A stretch of 44,630 nucleotides of DNA from Streptomyces sp. NRRL F-6492 (lineage in GTDB: Bacteria > Actinomycetota > Actinomycetes > Streptomycetales > Streptomycetaceae). The stretch spans positions 1 through 44,630 of the forward strand of contig NZ_LGEG01000240.1 of the NCBI RefSeq assembly GCF_001280125.1, read 5' to 3'. The notes below the pieces were generated by a model. That model was given only the letters and a program-made list of their open reading frames with translations. It did not search any database and was not told where the DNA came from. Below, one piece after another: positions 8,078-15,975 of the stretch. Position 1 is the stretch's first letter; each line of letters begins with the position of its first letter. The position numbers were made by a program, and so were the translations under genes.

Positions 8078-8635
8078 TCAGCCCTCGAAGGTGGCCGCGA
8101 GGGCCTCGGCGAGCCCCGGCACCAGGTCCGGACCCGTCAGCACCTCGGTCGCCGAGTCCTTCTCGCGCAGCCGGATCGCCGCCTCGCGCGCCCCGCTCCG
8201 CAGCACCGCCACGGTCATCCGGACCTCCTGGCGGTCCGGGTGCCCGGCCACCCACTTGGCGAGCTGCTTCTCGCTCAGCCCCTGCGGGACCTGGGCCTCC
8301 GCCGACGGGGGCAGCATGAGCCGCTCCACCGTCATGGCGCAGCCGGCGACGGCGTCGGGCCAGGCGATCGTGCCGAGGAACTCGTCGAGGGGCTTCCCGC
8401 GCGGCAGCTTGTCCTGCTCGATCGGGGTGTAGGAGGCGGTGTCGTCGCCCAGGCCGAGCTGGGAGGCGAGCCTGGGCTCCCGGGCGCGCAGCCGGGCGGT
8501 GTCGACCAGGGCGAACAGGCGGGCGGGCTGGTCCCAGCCGAGGCCCGACGCGTACTCGTCGATCTCGAGCACCGTGCGGGTGAGGGGGCTCGCGGCCATC
8601 GCCGGGCCGGAGGGGGAAACGTTGGACATGACCAA
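8078..8635 (-). CDS. PPA1309-family protein (conserved actinobacterial hypothetical)
   Basis: A 185-residue soluble protein matching the actinobacterial PPA1309 family of unknown function. Landmarks are [25 protein letters not shown] near the N-terminus, [19 protein letters not shown] in the middle and ALRSG-type [14 protein letters not shown] toward the end. The TTG at 8635 is preferred because AGGAGG lies seven bases upstream; ATG at 8629 in the same frame is the alternative. It is divergent from the UPF0182 gene across 152 bp, a pairing that appears conserved in actinobacteria (from memory). Confidence 0.8.
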   Translation of the reverse strand: MVMSNVSPSGPAMAASPLTRTVLEIDEYASGLGWDQPARLFALVDTARLRAREPRLASQLGLGDDTASYTPIEQDKLPRGKPLDEFLGTIAWPDAVAGCAMTVERLMLPPSAEAQVPQGLSEKQLAKWVAGHPDRQEVRMTVAVLRSGAREAAIRLREKDSATEVLTGPDLVPGLAEALAATFEG

Positions 8636-8787
8636 TATCCTGCCTCCTCTTTCCCCGAAGCCGGGAACTAGGTAAAGCCTCGGTAAGTTGCATCAGTGGG
8701 GCCCTACGATCGCGGGGCCTGCTTTCAGACCCATCAGCACGCATCGACACATCGACACCGAGACGCATCAACACCGAGGGGCGTACG

Positions 8788-11691
8788 TTGGCTTTCCAGA
8801 TGCCGGACCGCGGCGGAGGCCCGTCAGGGCCAAGGATGAGAGTCGGCCGGCCGTCCCGGCGGGCCCGTACCCTGCTCATGACACTCGGGGTGCTGGCCGT
8901 CCTGGCCATGGCGTTCGTGATGTTCGCCGGGTTCTGGACGGACTGGCTCTGGTACCGCTCGGTCGAGTACTCGTCCGTGTTCACCACCACCCTGTGGACC
9001 AAGATCGGCCTCTTCGCGGTCTTCGGCCTCCTGATGGGGCTCGCCGTCGGCTTCAACATCTGGCTGGCGCACCGGCTGCGGCCGCCGCTCAGCGCGATGT
9101 CGCTGGAGCAGCAGAGCCTCGACCGGTACCGGATGGGCCTCGCCCCCTTCAAGAAGTGGGTGCTGCTCGCGGTCACGGCCCTGGTGGCCCTGATCGCCGG
9201 CGCCTCCGCCTCCGGCCAGTGGCGCACCTGGCTGATGTGGGTCAACGGCGTGAAGTTCGGCCAGAAGGACCCGCAGTTCGGGCTCGACGTGTCGTTCTAC
9301 GCCTTCGACCTGCCCTGGTACCGCTTCCTCCTCGCGTTCGGCTTCGCCGCCGCCGTCCTGTCGCTGATCGCCGCCGCGCTCACGCACTACCTGTACGGCG
9401 GACTGCGGGTCACCAGCCCGGGCGCGCGCGCCACCGCCGCCGCCACGGGCCACCTGTCGGTGCTGCTCGGCGTCTTCGTGTCGCTGAAGGCCGTGGCGTA
9501 CTGGCTCGACCGGTACGGCCTGGCCGTGAAGTCCAGCGACTTCAAGGCAACCGGCAACTGGACGGGCCTGCGCTACGTCGACGCCAACGCGTACCTGCCG
9601 GCGAAGACCATCCTCTTCTGCATCGCCGCGATCTGCGCCGTGCTGTTCTTCGCGACGCTCTGGCGCCGCACCTGGCAGCTGCCGGTGATCGGCTTCGGCC
9701 TGATGGTGCTGTCCGCGGTCCTGATCGGCGGCCTGTACCCGGCCATCGTGCAGAAGTTCCAGGTCCAGCCGAACGAGCAGGCCAAGGAAGCGCCGTACAT
9801 CCAGAAGAACATCGACGCGACCCGCAAGGCGTACGCGATCGACGGGACGAAGCCCGAGAACTACTCGGGCAAGTCGACGGTCAAGGACAAGGGCAAGCTG
9901 CGGACGGACGCCGACACGGCGGCCAGCTACCGCGTCCTCGACCCGAACATCGTCTCGCCCACGTTCCAGCAGCTGGAGCAGAAGCGGAAGTACTACCAGT
10001 TCCCGACCACCCTGGACGTGGACCGCTACCAGGGCAAGGACACCGTCATCGGTCTCCGCGAGCTGAACATCCGGGGCATCCCGAAGCGGAACTGGATCAA
10101 CGACCACTTCACCTACACCCACGGCTACGGCGCGATCATGGCCTCGGGCACGCAGACCGACGCCAACGGCTCCCCGGTCTTCACCGAGTCCGGCCTGCCG
10201 ACCACGGGCCAGCTCCCGAAGTACGAGCAGCGGATCTACTACGGCGAGAAGACCGACCAGTACTCGATCGTGGGCGGCCCCCAGCGGGAGCTCGACTACG
10301 AGGACAACGGCGAGAAGACCACCAGCTACAAGGAGAAGAGCGGCGTCAGCCTCTCCAGCGCCTTCAACCGCGCCGCGTACGCGGTGGCCTTCAGCGAGCC
10401 GCAGATCCTCTACTCGGGAGCCATCGGCGACGGCTCGCGGATCCTCTACAACCGCACGCCCAAGCAGCGCGTCGAGGCGGTCGCGCCCTGGCTGACCATC
10501 GACGGCGACGCCTACCCGGCGGTCGTCGGCGGCCGGATCCAGTGGATCGTCGACGCGTACACGACGACCAACGGCTACCCGTACGCCTCGCGCACCACGC
10601 TCGGCGACACCACGGCCGACTCGCTGACCGTCGGCAACCAGCAGCGCACGGTCGTCGCCCAGCAGAACCAGGTCAACTACATCCGCAACTCGGTGAAGGC
10701 GACCGTCGACGCCTTCGACGGCACGGTGAAGCTGTACCAGTGGGACGCCCAGGACCCGGTCCTCAAGACCTGGATGAAGGCGTTCCCGGACACGGTCCAG
10801 CCGAAGTCCGAGATCAAGGGCGACCTCCTGGAGCACCTGCGCTACCCGCAGGACATGTTCAAGGTCCAGCGCGAGCTGCTGACCCGCTACCACGTCACCG
10901 ACCCGGCGCAGTTCTACAGCGGCTCGGACGCCTGGCAGGTGCCGGACGACCCGACCAACAAGGACGGCAACGCGGTCCCGCCGTACTACCTGAGCATGAA
11001 GATGCCCGGGGACGCGGCGCAGCGCTTCTCGCTGACGACGACGTTCACGCCGAACGGGCGGCCCAACCTGGGCGGCTTCATGGCGGTCGACGCCGACGCC
11101 ACCAGCAAGGAGTACGGCCGGCTGAGACTGCTGCGGGTCACCCAGGACGTGCCGGGCCCGGCCCAGGTGCAGAGCAAGCTCAACGGCCTGCCGTCCGTGG
11201 CCCAGTTCGTCCGGGACCTCAAGGGCGCCGACTCCGACATCCAGTACGGCAACCTGCTGACCGTGCCGCTGGACGGCGGGTTCCTGTACGTGGAACCGGT
11301 GTACGCCCAGGGACGGAACGCGCTGTACCCGCTCCTGAAGAAGGTCGCGGTGTCGTACGTGGACGCGGACCAGCCCGCGGGTGACACGACCAAGGACACC
11401 ACGGTGTTCGAGGACAACCTCACCAAGGCGCTCAACGCGGTCTTCGGGGTGGAGGCGCCGACGCAGCCGACGCCGGAGGAGCCGGGCACCACGCCTCCGC
11501 CGCCGGCGTCGAACGACGCCGCGCTGAAGCAGGCGATCGCCGACGCCCAGAAGGCGTACGACGCGGGCGAGGCCGCCCTGCAGAAGGGCGACTGGACCGC
11601 GTACGGCAAGGCGCAGGAGGACCTGCAGGCGGCCCTCCAGAAGGCCGCCGACGCCGGGGCGAGGCTCAAGTCACCGGGAGCAGGCGGCTGA
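8788..11691 (+). CDS. UPF0182-family large membrane protein
   Basis: A 967-residue protein of the UPF0182 family. The first 330 or so residues carry about seven membrane helices (for example [19 protein letters not shown] and [15 protein letters not shown]), followed by a large extracytoplasmic domain with conserved blocks such as [25 protein letters not shown] and [14 protein letters not shown]. The tail has a Pro/Thr linker and an Ala/Lys-rich helix. The start is TTG at 8788 with GAGGGG six bases upstream. Function is not established for the family; the large exported domain suggests an envelope role. Confidence 0.9.
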   Translation: MAFQMPDRGGGPSGPRMRVGRPSRRARTLLMTLGVLAVLAMAFVMFAGFWTDWLWYRSVEYSSVFTTTLWTKIGLFAVFGLLMGLAVGFNIWLAHRLRPPLSAMSLEQQSLDRYRMGLAPFKKWVLLAVTALVALIAGASASGQWRTWLMWVNGVKFGQKDPQFGLDVSFYAFDLPWYRFLLAFGFAAAVLSLIAAALTHYLYGGLRVTSPGARATAAATGHLSVLLGVFVSLKAVAYWLDRYGLAVKSSDFKATGNWTGLRYVDANAYLPAKTILFCIAAICAVLFFATLWRRTWQLPVIGFGLMVLSAVLIGGLYPAIVQKFQVQPNEQAKEAPYIQKNIDATRKAYAIDGTKPENYSGKSTVKDKGKLRTDADTAASYRVLDPNIVSPTFQQLEQKRKYYQFPTTLDVDRYQGKDTVIGLRELNIRGIPKRNWINDHFTYTHGYGAIMASGTQTDANGSPVFTESGLPTTGQLPKYEQRIYYGEKTDQYSIVGGPQRELDYEDNGEKTTSYKEKSGVSLSSAFNRAAYAVAFSEPQILYSGAIGDGSRILYNRTPKQRVEAVAPWLTIDGDAYPAVVGGRIQWIVDAYTTTNGYPYASRTTLGDTTADSLTVGNQQRTVVAQQNQVNYIRNSVKATVDAFDGTVKLYQWDAQDPVLKTWMKAFPDTVQPKSEIKGDLLEHLRYPQDMFKVQRELLTRYHVTDPAQFYSGSDAWQVPDDPTNKDGNAVPPYYLSMKMPGDAAQRFSLTTTFTPNGRPNLGGFMAVDADATSKEYGRLRLLRVTQDVPGPAQVQSKLNGLPSVAQFVRDLKGADSDIQYGNLLTVPLDGGFLYVEPVYAQGRNALYPLLKKVAVSYVDADQPAGDTTKDTTVFEDNLTKALNAVFGVEAPTQPTPEEPGTTPPPPASNDAALKQAIADAQKAYDAGEAALQKGDWTAYGKAQEDLQAALQKAADAGARLKSPGAGG

Positions 11692-11717
11692 CCTGAGGTT
11701 TTCCACCTCCGCGCCGT

Positions 11718-11725
11718 GATACTGT
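11718..11725 (+). promoter_or_regulatory. Probable -10 region of the first initiator tRNA gene
   Basis: GATACTGT lies 11-18 bp upstream of the mature tRNA start. No good -35 hexamer is visible at standard spacing, so this promoter looks weaker than that of the second copy. Confidence 0.4.
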
Positions 11726-11736
11726 TACGTCACCGA

Positions 11737-11810
11737 CGCGGGGTGGAGCAGCTCGGTAGCTCGCTGGGCTCATAACCCAGAGGTCGCAGGTTCAAATCCT
11801 GTCCCCGCTA
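11737..11810 (+). tRNA. Initiator tRNA-fMet (CAT), copy 1
   Basis: A 74-nt cloverleaf with anticodon CAT. Initiator features are direct: the acceptor end has an unpaired C1-U72 (the gene ends CCCCGCT plus discriminator A), and the anticodon stem carries the three consecutive G:C pairs (CTGGG / CCCAG). The T-loop is TTCAAAT. The 3' CCA is not encoded (CTC follows). It is identical base for base to the copy at 14054-14127. Confidence 0.96.
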
Positions 11811-11822
11811 CTCTGTGGCAAA

Positions 11823-11856
11823 CGAGGGCCCGGATCCATAAGGATCCGGGCCCTCG
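11823..11856 (+). terminator. tRNA terminator hairpin, copy 1
   Basis: A perfect 15-bp stem (11823-11837 with 11842-11856) and ATAA loop begins 13 bp after the tRNA. The stem contains GGATCC in each arm. The second tRNA copy has the same stem core with a different loop. Confidence 0.85.
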
Positions 11857-12026
11857 TCGTGTGTCGACGTGCCAGGGGGTACCGAAGAGCGGTAGGGAAG
11901 GGGCGAGTTGGCGTGAGTCGTGTTTGACTTGTCTCTCTGTGGGCATGTCGACAAAACGCTGAGTGACCTCACTGGCTGCGGTTTACCAGGTGTGCTCGGG
12001 TGGCGGGTGGTGCGACGATGGTATTT

Positions 12027-13979
12027 ATGGGGGACAGGGCAACTCTGTTGGAGACAGGGCGGTTTGTGCAGCGGCATGCCAGGAACGCCGCGGACGAGAT
12101 CATCGAGGCGGTGGGGGCCGTCGAGACGGTCCTCGGCACCACGGCCGAGGCCGATGCCGACACCGAGAACGAGACCGAGACCGAGGCCCGGCACCGCCGT
12201 GCCGCCGAGCACGGGGACCTCGCCTCGATGAGCGCCCTCGGCGCCATGCTGCTGCGCCGCGGCGACCTCGACGGCGCCGAGCCCTACCTGCGCTGCGCCA
12301 CCGCCGAGGGGGACCGGGCCGCCGCCAACAACCTGGGCGTCCTGCTGCACCAGCGCGGATACGCCGACGAGGCCGCCGGCTGGTGGCGGGTCGCCGCCGT
12401 CGCGGGCTCCGCCCCCGCCGCCCACGCGCTCGGCCGCCACCACCGCGAGCGCGGCGACGAGCCCGCCGCCGAGTACTGGCTGCGCCAGGCCGCCGAGCAG
12501 GGCCACGCCCTCGGCGCGTACGCCCTCGCCGACCTCCTGGAGCACCGCGGCGACGTCGGCGCCGAGCGCTGGCTGCGCGCCGCCGCCGAGCAGGGCCACC
12601 GCGAGGCCGCCTACCGCCTCGCCATGGCCCTGGAGCGGCGCGCCACCGAGACCCCCCGCGGCCCGCACGCCACCGGCACCCGCCTCCCGGTCCCCGCCGC
12701 CGTCAGGAGCGCCGCGGGAGCGGCCCCCGGCGTCCTCCCGCCGGAGGTCCCGGCCGCCGAGCCCGTGGGCGAACTCGCCGAGGCCGAGCAGTGGTTCCGG
12801 CAGGCCGCCGCGCGCGGCCACCGGCGGGCCGCGCTCCACCTCGGCGCCATCCTGGAGCAGCGCGGCGAGCTGAAGGAGGCCGGCCGCTGGTACCTCAGCT
12901 CCGCCAAGGAGGGCGAGGCCAGGGCCGCCTGCGCGCTCGGCTTCCTGCTCCGCGACGCGGGCGACGAGGAGAGCGCCGCCGTGTGGTGGCTGCGGGCCGC
13001 CCAGGACGGCGACGGCAACGCCGCCAACGCCCTGGGAGCCCTGCACGCGGCCCGGGGCGAGCAGCAGACCGCCGAGCGCTGGTACCGGGCCGCCATGGAC
13101 GCCGGCGACGTCAACGGCGCCTACAACCTCGGGCTGCTCTGCGCCGCCCAGGACCGCATCCCGCAGGCCGAGCAGTGGTACCGGCGGGCCGCCTACGCGG
13201 GCCACCGCGAGGCCGCCAACGCGCTCGCCGTGCTGCTCCTCCAGGCCGGCGACGCGAACGGCGCCGAGCCGTGGTTCTCCAAGGCCGCCGAGGCCGGCAG
13301 CGTGGACGCCGCCTTCAACCTGGGCATCCTGCACGCCGGCCGCGACGACGACCGCACGGCCCTCGTCTGGTACGAGCGGGCCGCCGCCGCCGGGCACACC
13401 GAGGCCGCCCTCCAGGTCGGCATCGCCGCCCTGCGCGACGGCGACGAGCGGACCGCCGAGCGGCACCTGCGGTGCGCGGCGGGCGGCGGCAGCGCCGAGG
13501 CCGCCTTCCGGCTCGCCTCGGTGCTCGACGCGCGCCGCCCCGAGCCCGGCCCCGCCGTGCTCGGCGCGCCCCGCGAGGAGAAGAGCGAGTGCGAGGAGTG
13601 GTACGAGCGGGCCGCCCGGCAGGGTCACCGGCGCGCCCAGGTGCGGGTCGGGATGCTCGCCGCCGCGCGCGGCGACCTGGCGGAGGCCGACCGCTGGTAC
13701 CGCGAGGCCGCCGAGGCGGGCAGCCGCAACGGCGCCTTCAACCTGGGGCTGCTGCTCGCCCGCGAGGGCAGCGAGCGCGAGGCCTCCCTCTGGTGGACCC
13801 GGGCCGCCCGGGCCGGCCACGGCCGCGCCGCGCTCCGGCTCGCGCTGCTCGCGGCGCGCCGGGGCGAGCTCACCGAGGGGCGCCGCTGGTGCGCCCGCGC
13901 GGTGGAGCTGGGCCCGGCGGAGGTCGCCGAGCGGGCGGCCCGGCTGAGCGAGGCGCTGCACCAGGAGCTCACGGCGTGA
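12027..13979 (+). CDS. Sel1/TPR repeat protein
   Basis: About 650 residues, almost entirely Sel1-like TPR units of about 36 residues in a long alpha-solenoid. Repeated motifs include AAEQGH, NNLGVLLHQRGY, NGAYNLGLL, NGAFNLGLLL, and AEQWYRRAA or AERWYRAA. The first 50 residues form a non-repeat helix plus an acidic Asp/Glu/Thr linker. No catalytic domain is visible; such solenoids scaffold protein-protein interactions. The start is uncertain: ATG at 12027 (MGDRATLLE) is preferred as the first residue of a coherent N-terminus, with ATG 12018 and GTG 12000 upstream in frame; none has a strong ribosome site. The gene sits between two identical initiator tRNA genes. Confidence 0.87.
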   Translation: MGDRATLLETGRFVQRHARNAADEIIEAVGAVETVLGTTAEADADTENETETEARHRRAAEHGDLASMSALGAMLLRRGDLDGAEPYLRCATAEGDRAAANNLGVLLHQRGYADEAAGWWRVAAVAGSAPAAHALGRHHRERGDEPAAEYWLRQAAEQGHALGAYALADLLEHRGDVGAERWLRAAAEQGHREAAYRLAMALERRATETPRGPHATGTRLPVPAAVRSAAGAAPGVLPPEVPAAEPVGELAEAEQWFRQAAARGHRRAALHLGAILEQRGELKEAGRWYLSSAKEGEARAACALGFLLRDAGDEESAAVWWLRAAQDGDGNAANALGALHAARGEQQTAERWYRAAMDAGDVNGAYNLGLLCAAQDRIPQAEQWYRRAAYAGHREAANALAVLLLQAGDANGAEPWFSKAAEAGSVDAAFNLGILHAGRDDDRTALVWYERAAAAGHTEAALQVGIAALRDGDERTAERHLRCAAGGGSAEAAFRLASVLDARRPEPGPAVLGAPREEKSECEEWYERAARQGHRRAQVRVGMLAAARGDLAEADRWYREAAEAGSRNGAFNLGLLLAREGSEREASLWWTRAARAGHGRAALRLALLAARRGELTEGRRWCARAVELGPAEVAERAARLSEALHQELTA

Positions 13980-14012
13980 CGGCCGGACCGGAGGCGGCGG
14001 GCGTTAACGGAT

Positions 14013-14041
14013 TTGCGCTGGTGACGGAGGAGCCGTAAGGT
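14013..14041 (+). promoter_or_regulatory. Promoter of the second initiator tRNA gene
   Basis: TTGCGC (14013-14018), a 17-bp spacer and TAAGGT (14036-14041) match a vegetative sigma factor promoter, with the -10 box ending 12 bp before the mature tRNA start at 14054. Confidence 0.65.
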
Positions 14042-14053
14042 TGGGTTCACCGA

Positions 14054-14127
14054 CGCGGGGTGGAGCAGCTCGGTAGCTCGCTGGGCTCATAACCCAGAGG
14101 TCGCAGGTTCAAATCCTGTCCCCGCTA
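14054..14127 (+). tRNA. Initiator tRNA-fMet (CAT), copy 2
   Basis: Identical over all 74 nt to the copy at 11737-11810, with the same C1-U72 mismatch, three G:C pairs in the anticodon stem, CAT anticodon and no encoded CCA. Identity extends slightly beyond the gene (CACCGA before, CTACTC after). A vegetative-type promoter lies just upstream and a 17-bp hairpin downstream. Confidence 0.96.
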
Positions 14128-14139
14128 CTCAGTAGCAAA

Positions 14140-14178
14140 CGAAGGCCCGGATCCGATTCGCTCGGATCCGGGCCTTCG
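14140..14178 (+). terminator. tRNA terminator hairpin, copy 2
   Basis: A perfect 17-bp stem (14140-14156 with 14162-14178) and TTCGC loop. The core shares CGGATCC and GGATCCGGGCC with the hairpin after copy 1, but one stem pair and the loop differ in a compensated way, so pairing rather than sequence is kept. Confidence 0.85.
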
Positions 14179-14214
14179 TCGTGTCCGGGTCGTCGTGGCT
14201 GGGCCTGAGCGTGA

Positions 14215-14242
14215 AGAAGCCCCCGTCGAAGCGGGGGCTTCT
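14215..14242 (-). terminator. Terminator of the fur-family gene
   Basis: An 11-bp perfect stem (AGAAGCCCCCG / CGGGGGCTTCT) with a six-base loop lies 12 bp beyond the Fur-family stop codon at 14254. It also backs up termination of the second tRNA gene from the other side. Confidence 0.75.
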
Positions 14243-14253
14243 CGCGTTCGCGT

Positions 14254-14673
14254 TCAGGCCGTCGTGGCGCAGCTCGGGCAGATGCCCCGGTACGTGACCT
14301 CGACGTCGGAGATCGTGAAGCCGAAGCGCTCGCTGTCCGGCAGGTCCGCCAGCGGGTCGCCGCCCGGGTGCACGTCGCGGATCGCGCCGCACCGGCCGCA
14401 GACCAGGTGCTGGTGCGGACGGTGGGCGTTCGGGTCGTACCGCTTGGCGCGCCCGTCGGTGGCCACCTCGATGACCTCACCGAGGGTGACCATCTCGCCC
14501 AGCGTGTTGTAGACGGTCGCGCGCGAGATCTCGGGCAGCCGCGTCACGGCGCGCGCGTGGACCTCGTCGGCGGTCAGGTGGACGTGGTCCCCGTCGAGCA
14601 CTTCGGCCACGACGCGGCGCTGCGCGGTCATGCGCCAGCCACGTCCGCGCAGTCGTTCCAACAGGTCGTTCAT
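14254..14673 (-). CDS. Fur-family metal/peroxide-responsive repressor
   Basis: A 139-residue Fur-family regulator. The N-terminal winged helix contains RMTAQRRVVAEVL and the recognition-helix region EISRATVYNTLGEM. The C-terminal dimerisation and metal-binding part has a His cluster (H84, H87, H89) and structural-zinc CxxC pairs at C92/C95 and C132/C135. Whether it senses iron, zinc or peroxide cannot be decided; the operator upstream resembles actinobacterial FurA sites. ATG at 14673 is chosen over longer in-frame starts because the domain begins there and the operator lies 65 bp upstream, which fits autoregulation. Confidence 0.92.
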   Translation of the reverse strand: MNDLLERLRGRGWRMTAQRRVVAEVLDGDHVHLTADEVHARAVTRLPEISRATVYNTLGEMVTLGEVIEVATDGRAKRYDPNAHRPHQHLVCGRCGAIRDVHPGGDPLADLPDSERFGFTISDVEVTYRGICPSCATTA

Positions 14674-14728
14674 GAGGGTCAGCCTAACAGTCGGTGACAA
14701 GATCCCGAATGAGTGTGACTCTGGAACC

Positions 14729-14872
14729 ATGATTGACTTGGAATTAGTCCAATGTAGGATCGAGCTCGACGCTGGCCGCGACCCGCGAGAGGTGGATCGG
14801 GGCGGGACGCGCAAGGCGGACGGAGACTTCGGCGAGCGGCTGGAGACCGCGGTCCAGGCCCTGCGCGGCTGA
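14729..14872 (+). CDS. Doubtful 47-residue ORF divergent from the fur-family gene
   Basis: An ATG at 14729 opens a 47-codon frame that starts MIDLELVQ and ends ERLETAVQALRG. Codons 10 onward have the G/C-rich third positions of a Streptomyces gene, while the first nine do not and include a rare TTA codon at position 6; the Fur operator lies inside codons 4-8. The upstream GGA is a weak ribosome site. A strong terminator follows the stop, in a convergent position, which mildly supports a real transcript. It could be a small Fur-controlled peptide, or the true start may be missed. Confidence 0.3.
   Translation: MIDLELVQCRIELDAGRDPREVDRGGTRKADGDFGERLETAVQALRG
14738..14752. promoter_or_regulatory. 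Palindromic Fur-type operator upstream of the fur-family gene
   Basis: TTGGAATTAGTCCAA on the plus strand (TTGGACTAATTCCAA on the gene's strand) is a 15-bp near-palindrome in an otherwise GC-rich area. It resembles the TTGACTAATTCC-type sites reported for mycobacterial and streptomycete FurA proteins. It is 65 bp upstream of the ATG at 14673, suitable for autorepression. Confidence 0.65.
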
Positions 14873-14889
14873 CGGCGGCCTGTCGAGGA

Positions 14890-14932
14890 GAGAGGGCCGG
14901 CCCCCCCCGTACGGGGCGGGGCCGGCCCTCTC
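14890..14932. terminator. Strong bidirectional terminator between 14872 and the CBS gene
   Basis: A 15-bp perfect stem (14890-14904 with 14918-14932), extendable by four more C:G pairs around a GTAC loop. It lies 8 bp before the CBS-gene stop codon, and on the other strand follows the doubtful small ORF. Confidence 0.8.
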
Positions 14933-14940
14933 GTACGTGC

Positions 14941-15327
14941 TCAGGCGGCGCTGTGCACCGGGATCCAACAGCGGACGATGTCGCGTACGGAGACGATGCC
15001 GACCGGTCCGTGGTCGTCGAGGACGACCAGATGGCGGAAGCCGCCGCGGGTCATGGCCTCGGCCGCCTCCGCCAGGGTCCAGGTGGGGGCGGCGAAGACG
15101 ACGTCCCGGGTGGTGTGGGCGTCGGCGGTCTCGTGGTCGGGGTTCCGGTCGGCGCCGACGGCGTCGAGGATGTCGCGCTCGGTGAGGATGCCGATGCCGC
15201 CGGAATCCCCGTCCTGGACGACGGCGGCGCCGACGCGACGCGCCGACATCAGTCTCGCCGCCTGGCGGAGGGTGTGGGCCGGGCCGATGGTGAGGGTCAC
15301 GGGACTCATGGCGTCGCGGACGAGCAT
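14941..15327 (-). CDS. CBS-domain pair protein
   Basis: A 128-residue protein consisting of two CBS motifs. The first covers VRDAMSPVTLTIGPAHTLRQAARLM through GGIGILTERDIL; the second covers TTRDVVFAAPTWTLAEAAEAM through GPVGIVSVRDIVR. Such stand-alone CBS pairs bind adenine nucleotides or related ligands and act as regulatory modules for partner proteins. The partner is not encoded next to it. ATG at 15327 is favoured over GTG 15339 because the GGAGG ribosome site lies 11 bases before it and abuts the GTG. The promoter region holds a tandem CTTGTGAA repeat. Confidence 0.9.
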   Translation of the reverse strand: MLVRDAMSPVTLTIGPAHTLRQAARLMSARRVGAAVVQDGDSGGIGILTERDILDAVGADRNPDHETADAHTTRDVVFAAPTWTLAEAAEAMTRGGFRHLVVLDDHGPVGIVSVRDIVRCWIPVHSAA

Positions 15328-15357
15328 GGAAGGGACCACCTCCGGTTCGAGAACTTT

Positions 15358-15373
15358 TTCACAAGTTCACAAG
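15358..15373 (-). promoter_or_regulatory. Tandem 8-bp repeat in the CBS-gene promoter region
   Basis: TTCACAAG occurs twice head to tail on the plus strand, reading CTTGTGAA twice on the CBS-gene strand, ending 31 bp before the CBS ATG. It is one of few AT-rich spots in the region. The unit resembles half of the TTGTGAA-type Rex operator but is directly, not invertedly, repeated. Confidence 0.4.
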
Positions 15374-15551
15374 TGGGGGGAGTCTCAGAGTGGCACCGGG
15401 GGAGGAGGCCGACAAGGGGGCGCGCGAGGCGCCCTCGCGAGCGCGGGGGGCGCTGCGCGCCCGGAGGTGCCGAAGGGGCGTCGGGCGCCCGGAGGTGCCG
15501 AAGGGACGGCCGCTCCCGGGGCGCCGGGAGGCGGGCCGCCCTCCTCGGGTA

Positions 15552-15975
15552 CCACCGGCCCGGGGGGAGCCGACCGGCCCTCCCCGGACGCTTGCCGGTG
15601 AGGGCCGGCCGGCTCCCTTGAGGGCACCTGCCCCGGTGGGGCCGACCCACTTTCTCCGCGCGCCCGCCGGTGGGGCCGGCCCGCTCCCTTGAGGGTGCCC
15701 GCCGGGGGGCCGACCGCTCTCTTCGCGCCTGCCGGCGGGGGCCGGTCGGCTCCCTCCGTGCCCGCCGCCGAGGAGGGGCCGGTACTCCTCGGCCGCTCGC
15801 CGCCGAGGGGTGGTCGGTACTGCTCAGGCGCCCGGCCCGAGGGGTGGTCGGTACTGCTCAGGCGCCCGCCCCCGAGGAGCGGTCCGTACTCCTCGGGCGC
15901 CCGGCCCGAGGGGTGGTCGGTACTGCTCAGGCGCGCGCCCGAAGAGCGGTCAGTTCTCCTCGGGTGCGCGCTGGT
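15552..15975. repeat. Degenerate minisatellite behind hisN, about 11-12 units of 33-37 bp
   Basis: The stretch between the hisN stop and the CBS promoter is a tandem array, with units near hisN most alike: a 26-bp core (GAGGGGTGGTCGG onward) is identical at 15805, 15839 and 15908. The unit at 15934-15975 contains the last hisN codons and its stop: GAGGAGAACTGACCGCT of hisN aligns with GAGGAGTACGGACCGCT of a downstream unit. Units farther from hisN diverge progressively. Bases 15381-15551 are GC-rich with no gene or clear signal. No spacers of CRISPR type are present. Confidence 0.82.

Noticed and set aside
8824..10893. Long minus-strand frame opposite UPF0182
   Set aside because: Shadow of a confidently assigned gene; composition is Gly/Arg/Val/Asp-rich with no motif.
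11808..13961. Minus-strand repeat-like frame opposite the Sel1 gene
   Set aside because: Its apparent repeats mirror the Sel1 repeats on the other strand; it also runs across a tRNA terminator.
15552..15975. Possible CRISPR array behind hisN
   Set aside because: Units are directly tandem and degenerate, with no unique spacers, and derive from the hisN 3' end.
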